Positions 26,877 to 35,908 are shown, counted from the stretch's first letter. The stretch: 57,234 nt of DNA from a bacterium (GCA_014360465.1 JACIXQ010000004.1:1-57234); one strand, 5' to 3'. The notes: generated by a model not told the origin, from the letters alone. Program-made: numbers and translations.

Positions 26877-26905
26877 ATTTTAAAAATGATGGCTAAATTA
26901 GTCAA
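26877..26905 (-). promoter_or_regulatory. Promoter of the lacI-prepilin operon
   Basis: On the minus strand TTGACT (26905-26900), a 17-base spacer and TAAAAT (26882-26877). Initiation would fall within or next to the operator, giving a leaderless or nearly leaderless lacI mRNA. Confidence 0.7.
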
Positions 26906-27135
26906 TATATTTTGGGTGCTTTTTAAAATGAAAGAATTCATCTGACCTTTTTCTCATTTGATAAGCTTTCGGAAATCGTTGAAATGGTCAAAGTTGATAC
27001 TTTGGGAAGGAATTATGATTAGAAAATATTACAGGATTACTAGGGTTCCTTTTTATATGGTAGCTTCTCTTTGATAAATTAGATGCTCGCCTTTTTGGGT
27101 TTAGATTCGAAAATCATTTATATAAGAGAAGAACT

Positions 27136-27154
27136 CGGTGTCGCTAAAAGCACT
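27136..27154 (+). repeat. 19-base repeat shared with 20938-20956
   Basis: CGGTGTCGCTAAAAGCACT here is identical to the minus strand at 20938-20956, with AGAGAAG also conserved 4 bases upstream. It encodes GVAKST (helix-turn-helix-like) or VSLKAL depending on frame, a decayed transposase fragment lying beside the IS5 remnant. Confidence 0.6.
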
Positions 27155-27169
27155 GTATATTAGATTTGT

Positions 27170-27745
27170 CGCGAAATAACTTTTAAGCAGTCGTTCTATC
27201 CCTTTTCCTTGCCTCCAGCAAGTCAATCCCGAGAGCAAATAGAGTTAGTTCGCTTTACTTAAATGGTAGTTCCATAAACCGCAGGCAATTTCCATTACTT
27301 TATCTCCGAAACCCTCCTTTCTATTTCTCAACACCCCCCAAAATATGAATATTCTTTCTCAATCCCCAAATACCCTAAATCAGCATAGACCGAGAAAACT
27401 CCCAATAGCTTGGCTGATAGAGTTGAGGAGGGAAATTCTTCTTTGAATGCTTTGTAGTCGTGCTTCTTCCCTTCTACTGTTGAGGCAAGATAAAGTATCC
27501 TTTTTCTCTTGTTCGTGATAATTGTGTTCTTTTGAGTGTGTCTTTTCTTTTTCCCTGATAGAATTCCCTTTGCTTCTTTTGTCTTTTGGCCTCTGAATGG
27601 AGCGTTCAACCACCTTATCACCCTATGCATACCGAATAATATAGCGAGGAGGTCAAATGTAGGATAACACTTTATCAGCTTTTATTGCTCTATCCTGTGA
27701 TAATGCACGGGGTTATATCCATAAAAGTCACCTCTCTATCATCCA
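27170..27745 (-). mobile_element. IS5-type insertion sequence remnant, longer copy
   Basis: This is the second, inverted copy of the element at 150-500. Both copies share the GATTTGGATGATAGAG segment (here about 27745), the RBS-like GGTCAAATG region, the VERSIQRPKDK segment and the CTGCTTAAAAGTTATTTCGC end (about 27172). This copy keeps the central transposase segments that the other has lost. No convincing terminal inverted repeats or target duplication could be fixed, so the ends are approximate. Confidence 0.75.
27245..27640 (-). pseudogene. Decayed IS5-group (DDE_Tnp_4) transposase
   Basis: Three frames together give the C-terminal half of a DDE_Tnp_4 transposase: VERSIQRPKDK, then ILSGKKKRHTQKNTII, RILYLASTVEGKKHDYKAF, a catalytic-type YADLGYLGIEKE, and finally FGDKVMEIACGLWNYHLSKA before a TAA at 27247-27245. 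Frame changes are needed after RPKDK and at a G-run near 27345. The N-terminal half is missing. The order of segments is the same as in intact family members (ERPIQRPKD ... SGKKKRHT ... D.GY.G ... VMEIACGLHNFR). It cannot encode an active enzyme. Confidence 0.85.
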
Positions 27746-27993
27746 AATCTTTATCTTAATGCTTGCCTTAGTTTGAGCATTTTGTATAATTGCTTTGAGA
27801 AATTTTAACATATGATGTTAACAATGTATAGAAAGGCGTTTATAATTATAACAAAATTGGCTTGCTGGAAGGAAAACCTTATGGTAAGCTTATTAAGCGA
27901 CAAGTCTATAGAAGGTCCAGTAGGAGAGGAAAATCCCCAAGGAGTGGTTCGTCAGGAAAAGTAAAATTGGCGAGGTGAGAAAGGAGGTTCACT

Positions 27994-28533
27994 ATGTCTG
28001 AGAGAGCATTAGTTTGTGAGAGACATAGGAAGGTGGAAAGGTGTGTTGTGTGTAATAGATATGGCACGAATCCCGCTCAACTTTGTTCTGATTGCAGTAG
28101 TAGACAGAGCCTATGCTGTATATGCGACAGCGAATATGCTCGCTATCCAGCAACAGTCTGTGATTCCCATAGGGGTATTTGCGTCAGGTGTGGTCGTAAC
28201 ATAAACGAAGGTTGTGTTATCACATCTGCTTGTATGGAAGCCATGGGATTAAGAGATGACTGCCAAGAATTGAACATCTTTAGGACTTTCAGAGACGAGT
28301 ATGTAAGAAATCTTCCCAATGGAGAACAAATCATCGAGGAGTATTATCGGGTTGCACCCTCGATAGTTGCAGAAATAAACAAGGCTGAGAATTTTAAGGA
28401 AATTTATTCTGCTCTATACGAACGATTGGTATCCCGAACAGTGGAGCTAATTAACCAGGGCAAAAAAGAGGAGGCATTTAACAACTGCCTAGCTATATTT
28501 AACGAGCTGAAGAGGGTTTATTTAAAAGGCTGA
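27994..28533 (+). CDS. Zinc-ribbon protein with CFI-box-like C-terminal domain
   Basis: 179 aa, GGAGG 7 bases before the ATG. Residues 8-68 hold repeated Cys/His pairs (CERHRKVERCVVC, LCSDCSS, CCICDSEY, CDSHRGICVRCG), two or three zinc-binding knuckles. From residue 72, CVITSACMEAMGLRDDCQEL, then FRTFRDEYVRNLPNG and EYYRVAPSIVAEIN match the CFI-box-CTERM domain (C.IT.A...LR.FRD..L....G....YY..AP.I...I), a C-terminal module of unknown function in many bacteria. It is the first intact gene after the IS remnant and is monocistronic, with a TATAAT at 27841. The role is unknown. Confidence 0.75.
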   Translation: MSERALVCERHRKVERCVVCNRYGTNPAQLCSDCSSRQSLCCICDSEYARYPATVCDSHRGICVRCGRNINEGCVITSACMEAMGLRDDCQELNIFRTFRDEYVRNLPNGEQIIEEYYRVAPSIVAEINKAENFKEIYSALYERLVSRTVELINQGKKEEAFNNCLAIFNELKRVYLKG

Positions 28534-28597
28534 TACTTCTAACTTTTCTAAAACAAGGTTCTGTTGAATGAATTGATGCACCTGCCCAGAGTATAAC

Positions 28598-28626
28598 TTT
28601 CCCTCTACTTATTTTTCTGTTATAAT
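28598..28626 (+). promoter_or_regulatory. Predicted promoter of the activase operon, leaderless type
   Basis: A perfect TATAAT at 28621-28626 lies only 11 bases before the ATG at 28637, and the -35 (TTTCCC) is weak. Transcription would begin about 4 bases before the start codon, and no Shine-Dalgarno site exists. Confidence 0.5.
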
Positions 28627-28636
28627 TTAAAATAAG

Positions 28637-29605
28637 ATGAAGGTAGGCATTCCGAGAGGATTGTTGTTTTACCACTATTATCCTATGTGGAAGGTCTTCC
28701 TTGAGGGAGTAGGGGCGGAGGTTGTGACTTCTCCCCCAACTTCTAAGGAGATTTTAGACCTCGGAACAAAGAGCTCCCACGATGATGTTTGCCTCCCCGT
28801 AAAGATTTTCTTCGGACACACGGTTCACCTCGCTGAAAAGAATGTGGACTTTCTCTTCATCCCCCGCATCGTAGCTGTAGAAAGGGAAGCATATACCTGC
28901 CCGAAATTCCTCGGTTTACCCGATGTTGTCCGCAATACCCTTGAGGACTTACCGCCAATCATAGATGCCACGGTAAATGTCAAAAAGAGGGACAAAAGTC
29001 CCCTTAAAGCTGCCATAGAGGTTGGCAAATTGCTTGGCGCGCCCATGGGAAAAATAAAATCTGCTTACAAAGATGCTTGCGAAACGCTCTGGACTTACAG
29101 AGGTTTAATGCTCAAGGGATTGACCCCTGACGAGGCTATAGAGGTCATCTTCAATGGCAAAAAGTTGGAGAAGAAGCAGGTTAATACGGACATAAAAATC
29201 GGGGTCATCGGTCATCCTTACAATGTCTACGACCGATTTTCCACCCTTGATATGCTTGGCAAGTTGAAGGAACTCGGTGCGGAGGTAATAACCGAGGAAA
29301 TGATAAGGCAGGAAGACATTGAGCATCACGCCCAATTCCTTCCTAAACGCCTTTTCTGGTCCTATGAGCGAGACATCGTCGGCGCAGCATTCTATCTCAT
29401 CCATAAGAAAAAAGTGGACGGAATAATAAATGTTGTTTCCTTTGAATGCGGTCCCGATTCTTTGATTAGTGAGTTGATTCAGAGCGAAGCAAGAAGGAAT
29501 GGAGATTTCCCTCTGATGGTAATCACATTGGATGAACATACCGGCGAGGCTGGGCTTCAGACAAGGCTGGAGGCTTTCGTGGATATGCTTAAGAGAAGGA
29601 AATGA
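28637..29605 (+). CDS. Acyl-CoA dehydratase activase-related protein (DUF2229 family)
   Basis: 322 aa. It opens with VGIPRGLLFYHYYPMWKVFL and continues with the DUF2229 pattern: a strand VVTSPPTSKEIL, the SSHDDVCLPVKIFFGH segment with a conserved Cys, FLFIPRIVAVEREAYTCPK with another, then a second Rossmann-like half with IGVIGHPYNVYDRFST and VSFECGPDSLI. This family accompanies BadF/HgdC-type ATPases and often forms one chain with them. Conserved Cys residues suggest an iron-sulfur cluster. It is the first gene of a three-gene operon, with 4-bp overlaps at both junctions. The substrate is unknown. Confidence 0.85.
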   Translation: MKVGIPRGLLFYHYYPMWKVFLEGVGAEVVTSPPTSKEILDLGTKSSHDDVCLPVKIFFGHTVHLAEKNVDFLFIPRIVAVEREAYTCPKFLGLPDVVRNTLEDLPPIIDATVNVKKRDKSPLKAAIEVGKLLGAPMGKIKSAYKDACETLWTYRGLMLKGLTPDEAIEVIFNGKKLEKKQVNTDIKIGVIGHPYNVYDRFSTLDMLGKLKELGAEVITEEMIRQEDIEHHAQFLPKRLFWSYERDIVGAAFYLIHKKKVDGIINVVSFECGPDSLISELIQSEARRNGDFPLMVITLDEHTGEAGLQTRLEAFVDMLKRRK

Positions 29606-30687
29606 AGGTAACTTTTCCTCATATGGGAAATCTGTGGCTCGGCTTAAAAACCGCCCTGCAGGAGCTCGGTCACGATGTTATCGTGCCTCCCAAGCCCTCA
29701 AAACGCACTCTTACACTTGGCTCCCAGTATTCCCCCGAATTCGCCTGTCTTCCCCTGAAGATTAACCTCGGCTGCTTTCTTGAAGCCATAGAGCAGGGTG
29801 CTGATACGATTATTATGGCTGGAGGAGTAGGTCCCTGCAGGTTCGGCTACTATGGAGCCGTCCAGCGAAGGATTCTTGAGGACCTCGGCTATAAGGTCAA
29901 CTTCATCATCTTCGACCCTCCCCAGGGCAGATGGGGGGAGTTCCTCAACGACCTCAAGAAGGTAGGCAATGGCAAACCACTTTATAGAATTTTCTCCGCC
30001 CTTCTCTTCGGGATTCGCAAGCTCCAGGTTATGGATTACCTGGAAAAATTGGGACATAAGACGAAAGCACTGGAGATAAAGAAGGGAGAGACAACCCATA
30101 TCCTTGAGAAAACCCTTCGGCGTTTGGATGAAGCATCTTCCTATAAAGAAGTCAAGAGAATACGAGAAGAAGCGATTGAAGAACTTCTATCCATTCCCAA
30201 GAAGGACATAGACCCAATAAAGGTGGCTGTGACTGGAGAGATATTTGTCGTTCTTGAGCCTTTCGTCAATATGGAGGTTGAGAACGAGCTGGGGAAGATG
30301 GATGTTGAGGTTGAGCGAACGCTATATATAACCGATTGGGTCAAAGAGCACCTCATACCTTCCCTCCAGGGAATCAGGAAACATCACCTCTTGGAACAAA
30401 TGTCCAAACCATATCTGGGGCATTTTGTGGGAGGAGATGGTCAACTCTCCGTCGCTTCCGCAGTAATTTACGCAAAGAAGGGATTCCATGGAATGGTACA
30501 CCTTATGCCCTTCACCTGTATGCCTGAAATCATCGCTCAGAGTATCCTCCCACGAGTCAGCAAGGATTTATCCTTCCCCGTTCTCACCCTCGTTTTTGAT
30601 GAACATACGGGAAAGGCTGGGGTTCTGACAAGGTTGGAGGCTTTTGTTGACTTGCTCCGCCGTAAAAGGATGGTGAGCGTCAATTGA
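29602..30687 (+). CDS. 2-hydroxyacyl-CoA dehydratase-related protein (HgdB/DUF2229-like)
   Basis: 361 aa, overlapping its neighbours by 4 bp on both sides (ATGA). It begins VTFPHMGNLWLGLKTALQEL and has the dehydratase-subunit style of loops: YSPEFACLPLKINLGCFLEA with two Cys, IIMAGGVGPCRFGYY with a third, then a second half ending in MVHLMPFTCMPEIIAQSILP and LTLVFDEHTGKAGVLTRLEAF. The last segment is shared with the preceding gene (VITLDEHTGEAGLQTRLEAF), so the two are paralogous halves of the same family. They probably receive electrons from the downstream ATPase. I do not know the substrate. Confidence 0.82.
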   Translation: MKVTFPHMGNLWLGLKTALQELGHDVIVPPKPSKRTLTLGSQYSPEFACLPLKINLGCFLEAIEQGADTIIMAGGVGPCRFGYYGAVQRRILEDLGYKVNFIIFDPPQGRWGEFLNDLKKVGNGKPLYRIFSALLFGIRKLQVMDYLEKLGHKTKALEIKKGETTHILEKTLRRLDEASSYKEVKRIREEAIEELLSIPKKDIDPIKVAVTGEIFVVLEPFVNMEVENELGKMDVEVERTLYITDWVKEHLIPSLQGIRKHHLLEQMSKPYLGHFVGGDGQLSVASAVIYAKKGFHGMVHLMPFTCMPEIIAQSILPRVSKDLSFPVLTLVFDEHTGKAGVLTRLEAFVDLLRRKRMVSVN

Positions 30688-31646
30688 AGGGATATGTCGG
30701 CGTTGATGTGGGTTCTGTCACGACTAAGGTGGTCGTAATAGACGAAGAGGGCAATCCCTTAGGGACGCCAGTTTACATCCGTACCCAGGGACAACCGATA
30801 AAGGCTATCCAGAAAGGGATAGCAATGGTGCGGGAAGATTTACCCAGGAATTTAGAGATTAAAGGGGCAGGGACAACGGGTTCGGCGAGATATCTCGCTG
30901 GTGTTCTGATTGGAGCAGATGTGATTCGCAACGAGATAACAGCCCATGCCGTCGCTGCCCTCCGCTTCCACCCTCAAGCAAATACCATAATTGAAATAGG
31001 TGGGCAGGATTCCAAAATAATAATTCTGAGAAATGGATTGGTCGTGGATTTCGCAATGAATACGGTCTGCGCTGCAGGGACGGGTTCTTTCCTTGACAGA
31101 CAGGCAGAACGCTTGGGAATACCTATCGAGCGCTTTGGTGAGCTTGCCCTAAAGGCTAAAACTCCCGTGCGGATAGCGGGTAGATGCACCGTATTCGCTG
31201 AGTCCGATATGATACATAAACAACAGATGGGCTTTTCCGTGGAAGATATTGTAGCTGGTCTCTGCGAAGCCCTTGTTAGGAATTACCTTAGCAATGTAGC
31301 CAAAGGCAAGAAAATCTATCCACCAGTGATATTCCAGGGAGGAGTAGCGGCCAACATCGGGATAAAGTTCGCCTTTCAAAGGGCACTCGGCTGCGAGGTC
31401 CTCGTGCCTCCCTATCACAATGTTATGGGTGCAATTGGTGCGGCGCTCCTCGCAGCGGAGGAAATGAGGGATGGTAAAAAGAGCCACTTCAGGGGATTTG
31501 ATGTTGCAGAGATGAATTTTGAAACCTCTTCTTTTGAATGCAGCGGTTGTTCCAATAGGTGCGAGATAGTGGAGATAAAAAGCGATGGGAAGCTTCTTGC
31601 CCGCTGGGGAGATAGGTGCGGGAAGTGGGAAGTGATTGAAAGATAA
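30684..31646 (+). CDS. ATP-dependent activase, BadF/BadG/HgdC family
   Basis: 320 aa. It has the ASKHA ATPase motifs GVDVGSVTTKVVVID and IIEIGGQDSKIIIL, and the two cysteines that hold the dimer-bridging [4Fe-4S] cluster in HgdC-type activators: NTVCAAGTGSFLD (Cys129) and AGRCTVFAESD (Cys168). The C-terminus carries four further Cys (FECSGCSNRCE, GDRCGKW), an added metal-binding patch. Family members use ATP hydrolysis to push an electron at very low potential into a 2-hydroxyacyl-CoA dehydratase or benzoyl-CoA reductase. The two upstream relatives are the evident partners. The chemistry implies an anaerobic or microaerobic cytoplasm. Confidence 0.9.
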   Translation: MKGYVGVDVGSVTTKVVVIDEEGNPLGTPVYIRTQGQPIKAIQKGIAMVREDLPRNLEIKGAGTTGSARYLAGVLIGADVIRNEITAHAVAALRFHPQANTIIEIGGQDSKIIILRNGLVVDFAMNTVCAAGTGSFLDRQAERLGIPIERFGELALKAKTPVRIAGRCTVFAESDMIHKQQMGFSVEDIVAGLCEALVRNYLSNVAKGKKIYPPVIFQGGVAANIGIKFAFQRALGCEVLVPPYHNVMGAIGAALLAAEEMRDGKKSHFRGFDVAEMNFETSSFECSGCSNRCEIVEIKSDGKLLARWGDRCGKWEVIER

Positions 31647-31666
31647 AATACAAGGAGGCGATATAA

Positions 31667-33388
31667 TTGGCAGACAAGTTGGGCTACTTCGCCCTTGTTC
31701 TGCATACCCATATTCCCTATGTGTTGGCTCACGGTAGATGGCCTCATGGTACGGATTGGCTATCAGAAGCTGTCGTTGAGTCCTATATCCCATTAATAGA
31801 TGTTTTCAAGGAACTCGCTGATAAGGGCGTTGCTCCAAAAGTAACATTCAGCATTACACCCATCACCTGTGAGCAGCTTTCCGACCCCTCGTTCCCTAAC
31901 GAGCTGAAAGATTATCTTCAGAATAAGATAAAGTTAAGCCACGAGGCAGAGAAGGAATGGCATAGTCAAGGAGAAGAGCAAATGGCGAAGCTCGCCAGTT
32001 TCTGGGAGAAATTCTATTCTAAAATATATGAGAAATTCGAAAACGAATTCCAAGAGGATTTAATTAAGGTATTGCGAGGATTGCAAGATGCAGGGCAGAT
32101 AGAAATAATGACGAGCTGCGCCACTCACGGCTATCTCCCCTTGCTTCTCCTCGATGAGAGTGTTCAATCTCAGGTGAGATTGGGAGTTACCGCTTATCAT
32201 CATCATTTTGGAAAACAACCGAGAGGAATATGGCTTCCCGAATGTGCTTACCGTCCACGCTATGTATGGCAAGCTCCCCTCATTGATTGCAAATATCTTC
32301 GGAAAGGCGTTGATGAGTTCATCAGCGAGGAGGGATTGCAGTATTTTATCGTTGATACGCATCTTTTGAAGGGGGGTAAGGTAACAGGTGTATATCTGGA
32401 AAGGTTTGAGGCGCTCAAAGCGCTCTGGGAGAGAGTGGAAAAAGTAGAACGCCCCGAGGAGATAGAGAAATATCCCTATCGCCCATATCTTGTGAATTCC
32501 TCAGGTGAACCTAAACGCCCTGTCGCAATCTTCGTTCGTGACCCCGAAACAGGCTTGCAAGTGTGGAGCGGACAGGTTGGCTATCCAGGAGACGGATTCT
32601 ATCTCGATTTCCATAAGAAACACTTTCCCAGTGGACTTCGTTTTTGGAGAGTGACCGACCCTAAAGCGGACCTTGGCGCAAAATTGCCCTACGAACGGGA
32701 AAAAGCAGAGGAAAGGGTGGAGGAGCATTCCCGCCATTTCCTTACATTGCTCAAACGAGTCCTTGCCCAGTTTAAAAAAGAGACGGGCAAGATGGGAATA
32801 ATCGTTGCCCCCTATGATACGGAGCTCTTCGGGCATTGGTGGTTTGAGGGTCCAAAATTCCTCAAGCGTGTTATCGAGCGCATAGCAGAAGACGAAGAGA
32901 TAGAGATGATTACCTGCGGTGATTATCTTGAAAGATATCCCGCCGATACGCTCGTTTCCCTCCCTGAGGGTTCCTGGGGAGAAGGAGGTTTTCATTGGAT
33001 ATGGCTGAACGAGTGGACGGAATGGACCTGGCGATACATCTATCAGGCGGAAAAGGAGATGAAAGAGCTAACGAGGAAGGCACTGGGCAAAGGGGAAAGT
33101 GTTGAAAGGGTTCTCAAACAGATGGCGAGGGAGCTTCTCCTTCTTCAATCTTCCGACTGGCAATTCCTTATATCAACTTGGACAGCAAGGGATTATGCGG
33201 AGATTCGTGTTGCTGAACACTATAATTCCTTCCTTCGCCTTTCCCAGATGTTGAAGGAATTGTTGGAAGGGAAAAAACCCGACCCCTCCGCCTGGCAATT
33301 TCTGGAATACTGCGAGGCGAGGGACCGCCCATTCCCTTACATTGACCCTTCATCCTTCGCGGAATTAACCTATCCGCCGAATCCATAG
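31667..33388 (+). CDS. GH57 family glycosidase, branching-enzyme-like (DUF1957 C-terminus)
   Basis: 573 aa from a TTG with AAGGAGG ideally placed. GH57 motifs appear in order: LVLHTHIPYV (11-19), TSCATHGYLPLL (149-160), the nucleophile region GIWLPECAYRP with Glu192, the acid region APYDTELFGHWWFEGP with Asp384, and a helical C-terminal domain of the DUF1957 kind with Trp-rich WIWLNEWTEWTWRYIY. Those motifs fit GH57 1,4-alpha-glucan branching enzymes, which make alpha-1,6 branches in glycogen; 4-alpha-glucanotransferase is a less likely alternative. The length also fits. A sugar-nucleotide gene follows after 15 bases. Confidence 0.9.
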   Translation: MADKLGYFALVLHTHIPYVLAHGRWPHGTDWLSEAVVESYIPLIDVFKELADKGVAPKVTFSITPITCEQLSDPSFPNELKDYLQNKIKLSHEAEKEWHSQGEEQMAKLASFWEKFYSKIYEKFENEFQEDLIKVLRGLQDAGQIEIMTSCATHGYLPLLLLDESVQSQVRLGVTAYHHHFGKQPRGIWLPECAYRPRYVWQAPLIDCKYLRKGVDEFISEEGLQYFIVDTHLLKGGKVTGVYLERFEALKALWERVEKVERPEEIEKYPYRPYLVNSSGEPKRPVAIFVRDPETGLQVWSGQVGYPGDGFYLDFHKKHFPSGLRFWRVTDPKADLGAKLPYEREKAEERVEEHSRHFLTLLKRVLAQFKKETGKMGIIVAPYDTELFGHWWFEGPKFLKRVIERIAEDEEIEMITCGDYLERYPADTLVSLPEGSWGEGGFHWIWLNEWTEWTWRYIYQAEKEMKELTRKALGKGESVERVLKQMARELLLLQSSDWQFLISTWTARDYAEIRVAEHYNSFLRLSQMLKELLEGKKPDPSAWQFLEYCEARDRPFPYIDPSSFAELTYPPNP

Positions 33389-33403
33389 GGAGGTGATTCT
33401 TTT

Positions 33404-35908
33404 ATGAAAGCAATAATAATGGCTGGCGGGGAAGGAACGAGGCTGAGACCGCTTACAGTCCATCGCCCCAAACCGCTTGTGCCAGTTGCGGGCAAGCCCA
33501 TAATGCAACACATCATTGAATTGCTGAGAAAACACGGTTTTAAGGAGGCTGTTGCTACAGTCCATTACCTCGCCGACGAAATAGAGGGTTATTTCGGCGA
33601 TGGTGAAGAGTTCGGCATTTCCCTTAAATACTCTGTTGAGGATGTTCCCTTGGGTACGGCAGGAAGCGTCAAGAGGGCGGCGGATACATTCAATTTAAAC
33701 GAAACCCTCCTTATACTTAGCGGCGATGCACTTACCGATATAGACCTGAGCGAGGCTATCGCTTTTCACAAAGATAGAGGAGCTTTAGTGACGATTGTGC
33801 TATCAAGGGTATCAAATCCCTTGGAATATGGCGTGGTGATTGTAGATGAAGAAGGGAGAATAAGAAGGTTCCTTGAAAAACCCTCCGGGGATGAAGCGTT
33901 CTCAGACACCGTTAACACGGGGATATACATTATTGAACCAGAAGTCCTCTCATACATAGGTGATCAGCAATTCGTGGATTTCTCCCAAAACCTCTTCCCC
34001 AAACTGCTTTATGAAGGTAAGCCACTTTACGGTTTCATCAGCAAGGGATACTGGTGTGATGTTGGAAATCACACATCATATCTTGAAGCCAATTTCGATG
34101 TTCTATACGGAAAGGTGAAAGTCCAAATAGATGGTGAAGAAATTGCTCCAGGTATATTCGTAGGAGAAGGAGCCGATATAGGGGAAGCGGAGATACATCC
34201 GCCGGTATACATAGGGAGCCACAGCCGGATTGAGGGAAAAGCAAGAATAACTGGTCCAGCTATAATAGGTGCGGAGTGTGTACTACAAGAGGGTGTTAAA
34301 GTAGAGAGGAGCGTTGTCTGGGAAAAGGTATTCTTGGGTAGAGGAGCTGACCTTTTCGGTTGCATAGTTGGAGACAGGACGATATGTGGTGAAAGAGTTA
34401 AGGTAGGAGAAGGAGCAATAATCGGGAACCACTGCACGCTGGAAGGGGATGTTATTGTCCAACCATTTATTAAGATATGGCCAAATAAAATAGTGGAACG
34501 GAACTCCAGGGTGACTATGAGCCTTGTATGGGGTGGAAAATGGTATGGAAGTCTCTTCCGCAGGTACGGCATAGCGGGAATAGGTAATCTTGAGATAACG
34601 CCCGAGTATGCAACAAAACTGGGAGCAGCCTTTGGTTCACTCTTTCCAAAAGGAAGTTGGGTAGCGGTCAGCAGGGATTCCTCTCAAACTGCAAGGATGA
34701 TAAAGAGGGGTTTCATCGCTGGTTTGCTATCAGCTGGCATCAATGTCCTTAATCTTCAGGCAATGGTATTGCCGATAACACGCTTCACAATAAGGAGCAG
34801 GAGCTTGGTAGGAGGAGCACATATAAGAATGGTGCCCTATCATAGTTCTCTTTTGACAATAGAGCTTTTTGACGAACGTGGAATAGAGCTTCCACCATCC
34901 AGCCAGCGCAAGTTGGAAAGCTACTTCTTCCGAGAGGATTTTAGAAGGGTGAGGGACAACGAGGTGGGAACGATAGAGTACTCCACAAGGGTAATCGAGA
35001 ATTACAGAGAGGCTCTCCTCTCCCAGATTGATGAGAAACTAATTTCCTCAAGAAAATTCAAACTTGTTATAGATTACGCTTTCGGAAGGACATCACTTGT
35101 CTTGCCAGCCATTTTAGGGATATTAGGGTTGGATGTTGTAGCTCTAAACCCCTTCGTTGACCCTCAAAGAGCTCCCCATTCACCCCAACAACGGGACGAG
35201 ATGTTAAAGGAATTGAGAAATGTAGTCACGGCTTTGAGGGCTGATTTTGGTGTCTTCTTTGAACACAGCGGAGGGGAAACCTTGTCCATTGTCGCTCCCA
35301 ATGGAGAAATCGTGGATGGATACAAACTCCTGTTATTATTCGCTCTTCTTCTTTATAAGACTGGAAGAAAAGGGGATATTGTATCCTATCTACACGCCCC
35401 TTCTGCCTTGGATGAGCTCGCTACGAGATTCGGCGGCAAAGTCATTAGGACACGTCCTTTACCGAGATTCCTGCTGGAGCGCTCCCAAAATGTCCTTTTA
35501 GGAGGCAATGATTCTGGGGGGCTCGTTTTTCCTCAATTTCAACCTGCTTTCGACTCCATCTTCGCTTTAGCAATGCTTCTACAATGCCTTGCCCAGCTCG
35601 AGGAGGATATAACCGATTTGCTGAGTGAGCTTCCATCTTTCCACCTCCGTTATGCTGTTGTTCCTTGCCCCTGGGAGGAAAAGGCGCGGGTTATGCGGAT
35701 TTTACACAGGGCTGAAGTGGTTACCCACGAGTATGGAGCGATGGAGAAAATGAGCCCAAATCAATGGGTTCTCGTTCTACCGGATATTTCCGAACCATAT
35801 CTGCATATCTGGGCTGAGGGTGAGACACCAGAGGAAGCTGAGGAACTTCTGAGAAAAAAGGAAATAGAAGTAAGGGACTTGGTTAAACGAGAAGCCGAGC
35901 TCATCTGA
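33404..35908 (+). CDS. Sugar-1-phosphate nucleotidyltransferase fused to a phosphohexomutase-like domain
   Basis: 834 aa. Residues 1-235 are a nucleotidyltransferase (MAGGEGTRLRPLTVHRPKPL, with a metal-site SGDALTDIDL). About 240-360 are left-handed beta-helix hexapeptides (IGAECVLQEGVKVERSVVWE). From about 375 a phosphomannomutase/phosphoglucomutase-like chain follows, including VAVSRDSSQTARMIKRGF. The usual TASHNP catalytic serine loop is absent; GGAHIRMVPYHSSLLTIELF stands in its place, as in other fused homologues called mannose-1-phosphate guanylyltransferase. So the first domain is likely active and the mutase half may be regulatory. It would supply an NDP-sugar such as GDP-mannose. RBS GGGAGGTG. 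Confidence 0.85.
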   Translation: MKAIIMAGGEGTRLRPLTVHRPKPLVPVAGKPIMQHIIELLRKHGFKEAVATVHYLADEIEGYFGDGEEFGISLKYSVEDVPLGTAGSVKRAADTFNLNETLLILSGDALTDIDLSEAIAFHKDRGALVTIVLSRVSNPLEYGVVIVDEEGRIRRFLEKPSGDEAFSDTVNTGIYIIEPEVLSYIGDQQFVDFSQNLFPKLLYEGKPLYGFISKGYWCDVGNHTSYLEANFDVLYGKVKVQIDGEEIAPGIFVGEGADIGEAEIHPPVYIGSHSRIEGKARITGPAIIGAECVLQEGVKVERSVVWEKVFLGRGADLFGCIVGDRTICGERVKVGEGAIIGNHCTLEGDVIVQPFIKIWPNKIVERNSRVTMSLVWGGKWYGSLFRRYGIAGIGNLEITPEYATKLGAAFGSLFPKGSWVAVSRDSSQTARMIKRGFIAGLLSAGINVLNLQAMVLPITRFTIRSRSLVGGAHIRMVPYHSSLLTIELFDERGIELPPSSQRKLESYFFREDFRRVRDNEVGTIEYSTRVIENYREALLSQIDEKLISSRKFKLVIDYAFGRTSLVLPAILGILGLDVVALNPFVDPQRAPHSPQQRDEMLKELRNVVTALRADFGVFFEHSGGETLSIVAPNGEIVDGYKLLLLFALLLYKTGRKGDIVSYLHAPSALDELATRFGGKVIRTRPLPRFLLERSQNVLLGGNDSGGLVFPQFQPAFDSIFALAMLLQCLAQLEEDITDLLSELPSFHLRYAVVPCPWEEKARVMRILHRAEVVTHEYGAMEKMSPNQWVLVLPDISEPYLHIWAEGETPEEAEELLRKKEIEVRDLVKREAELI

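Noticed and set aside
27881-27964. 27-codon ORF after GGAAGG upstream of the CFI-box gene
   Set aside because: Too short to judge and no similarity; GGAAGG followed by ATG can occur by chance.
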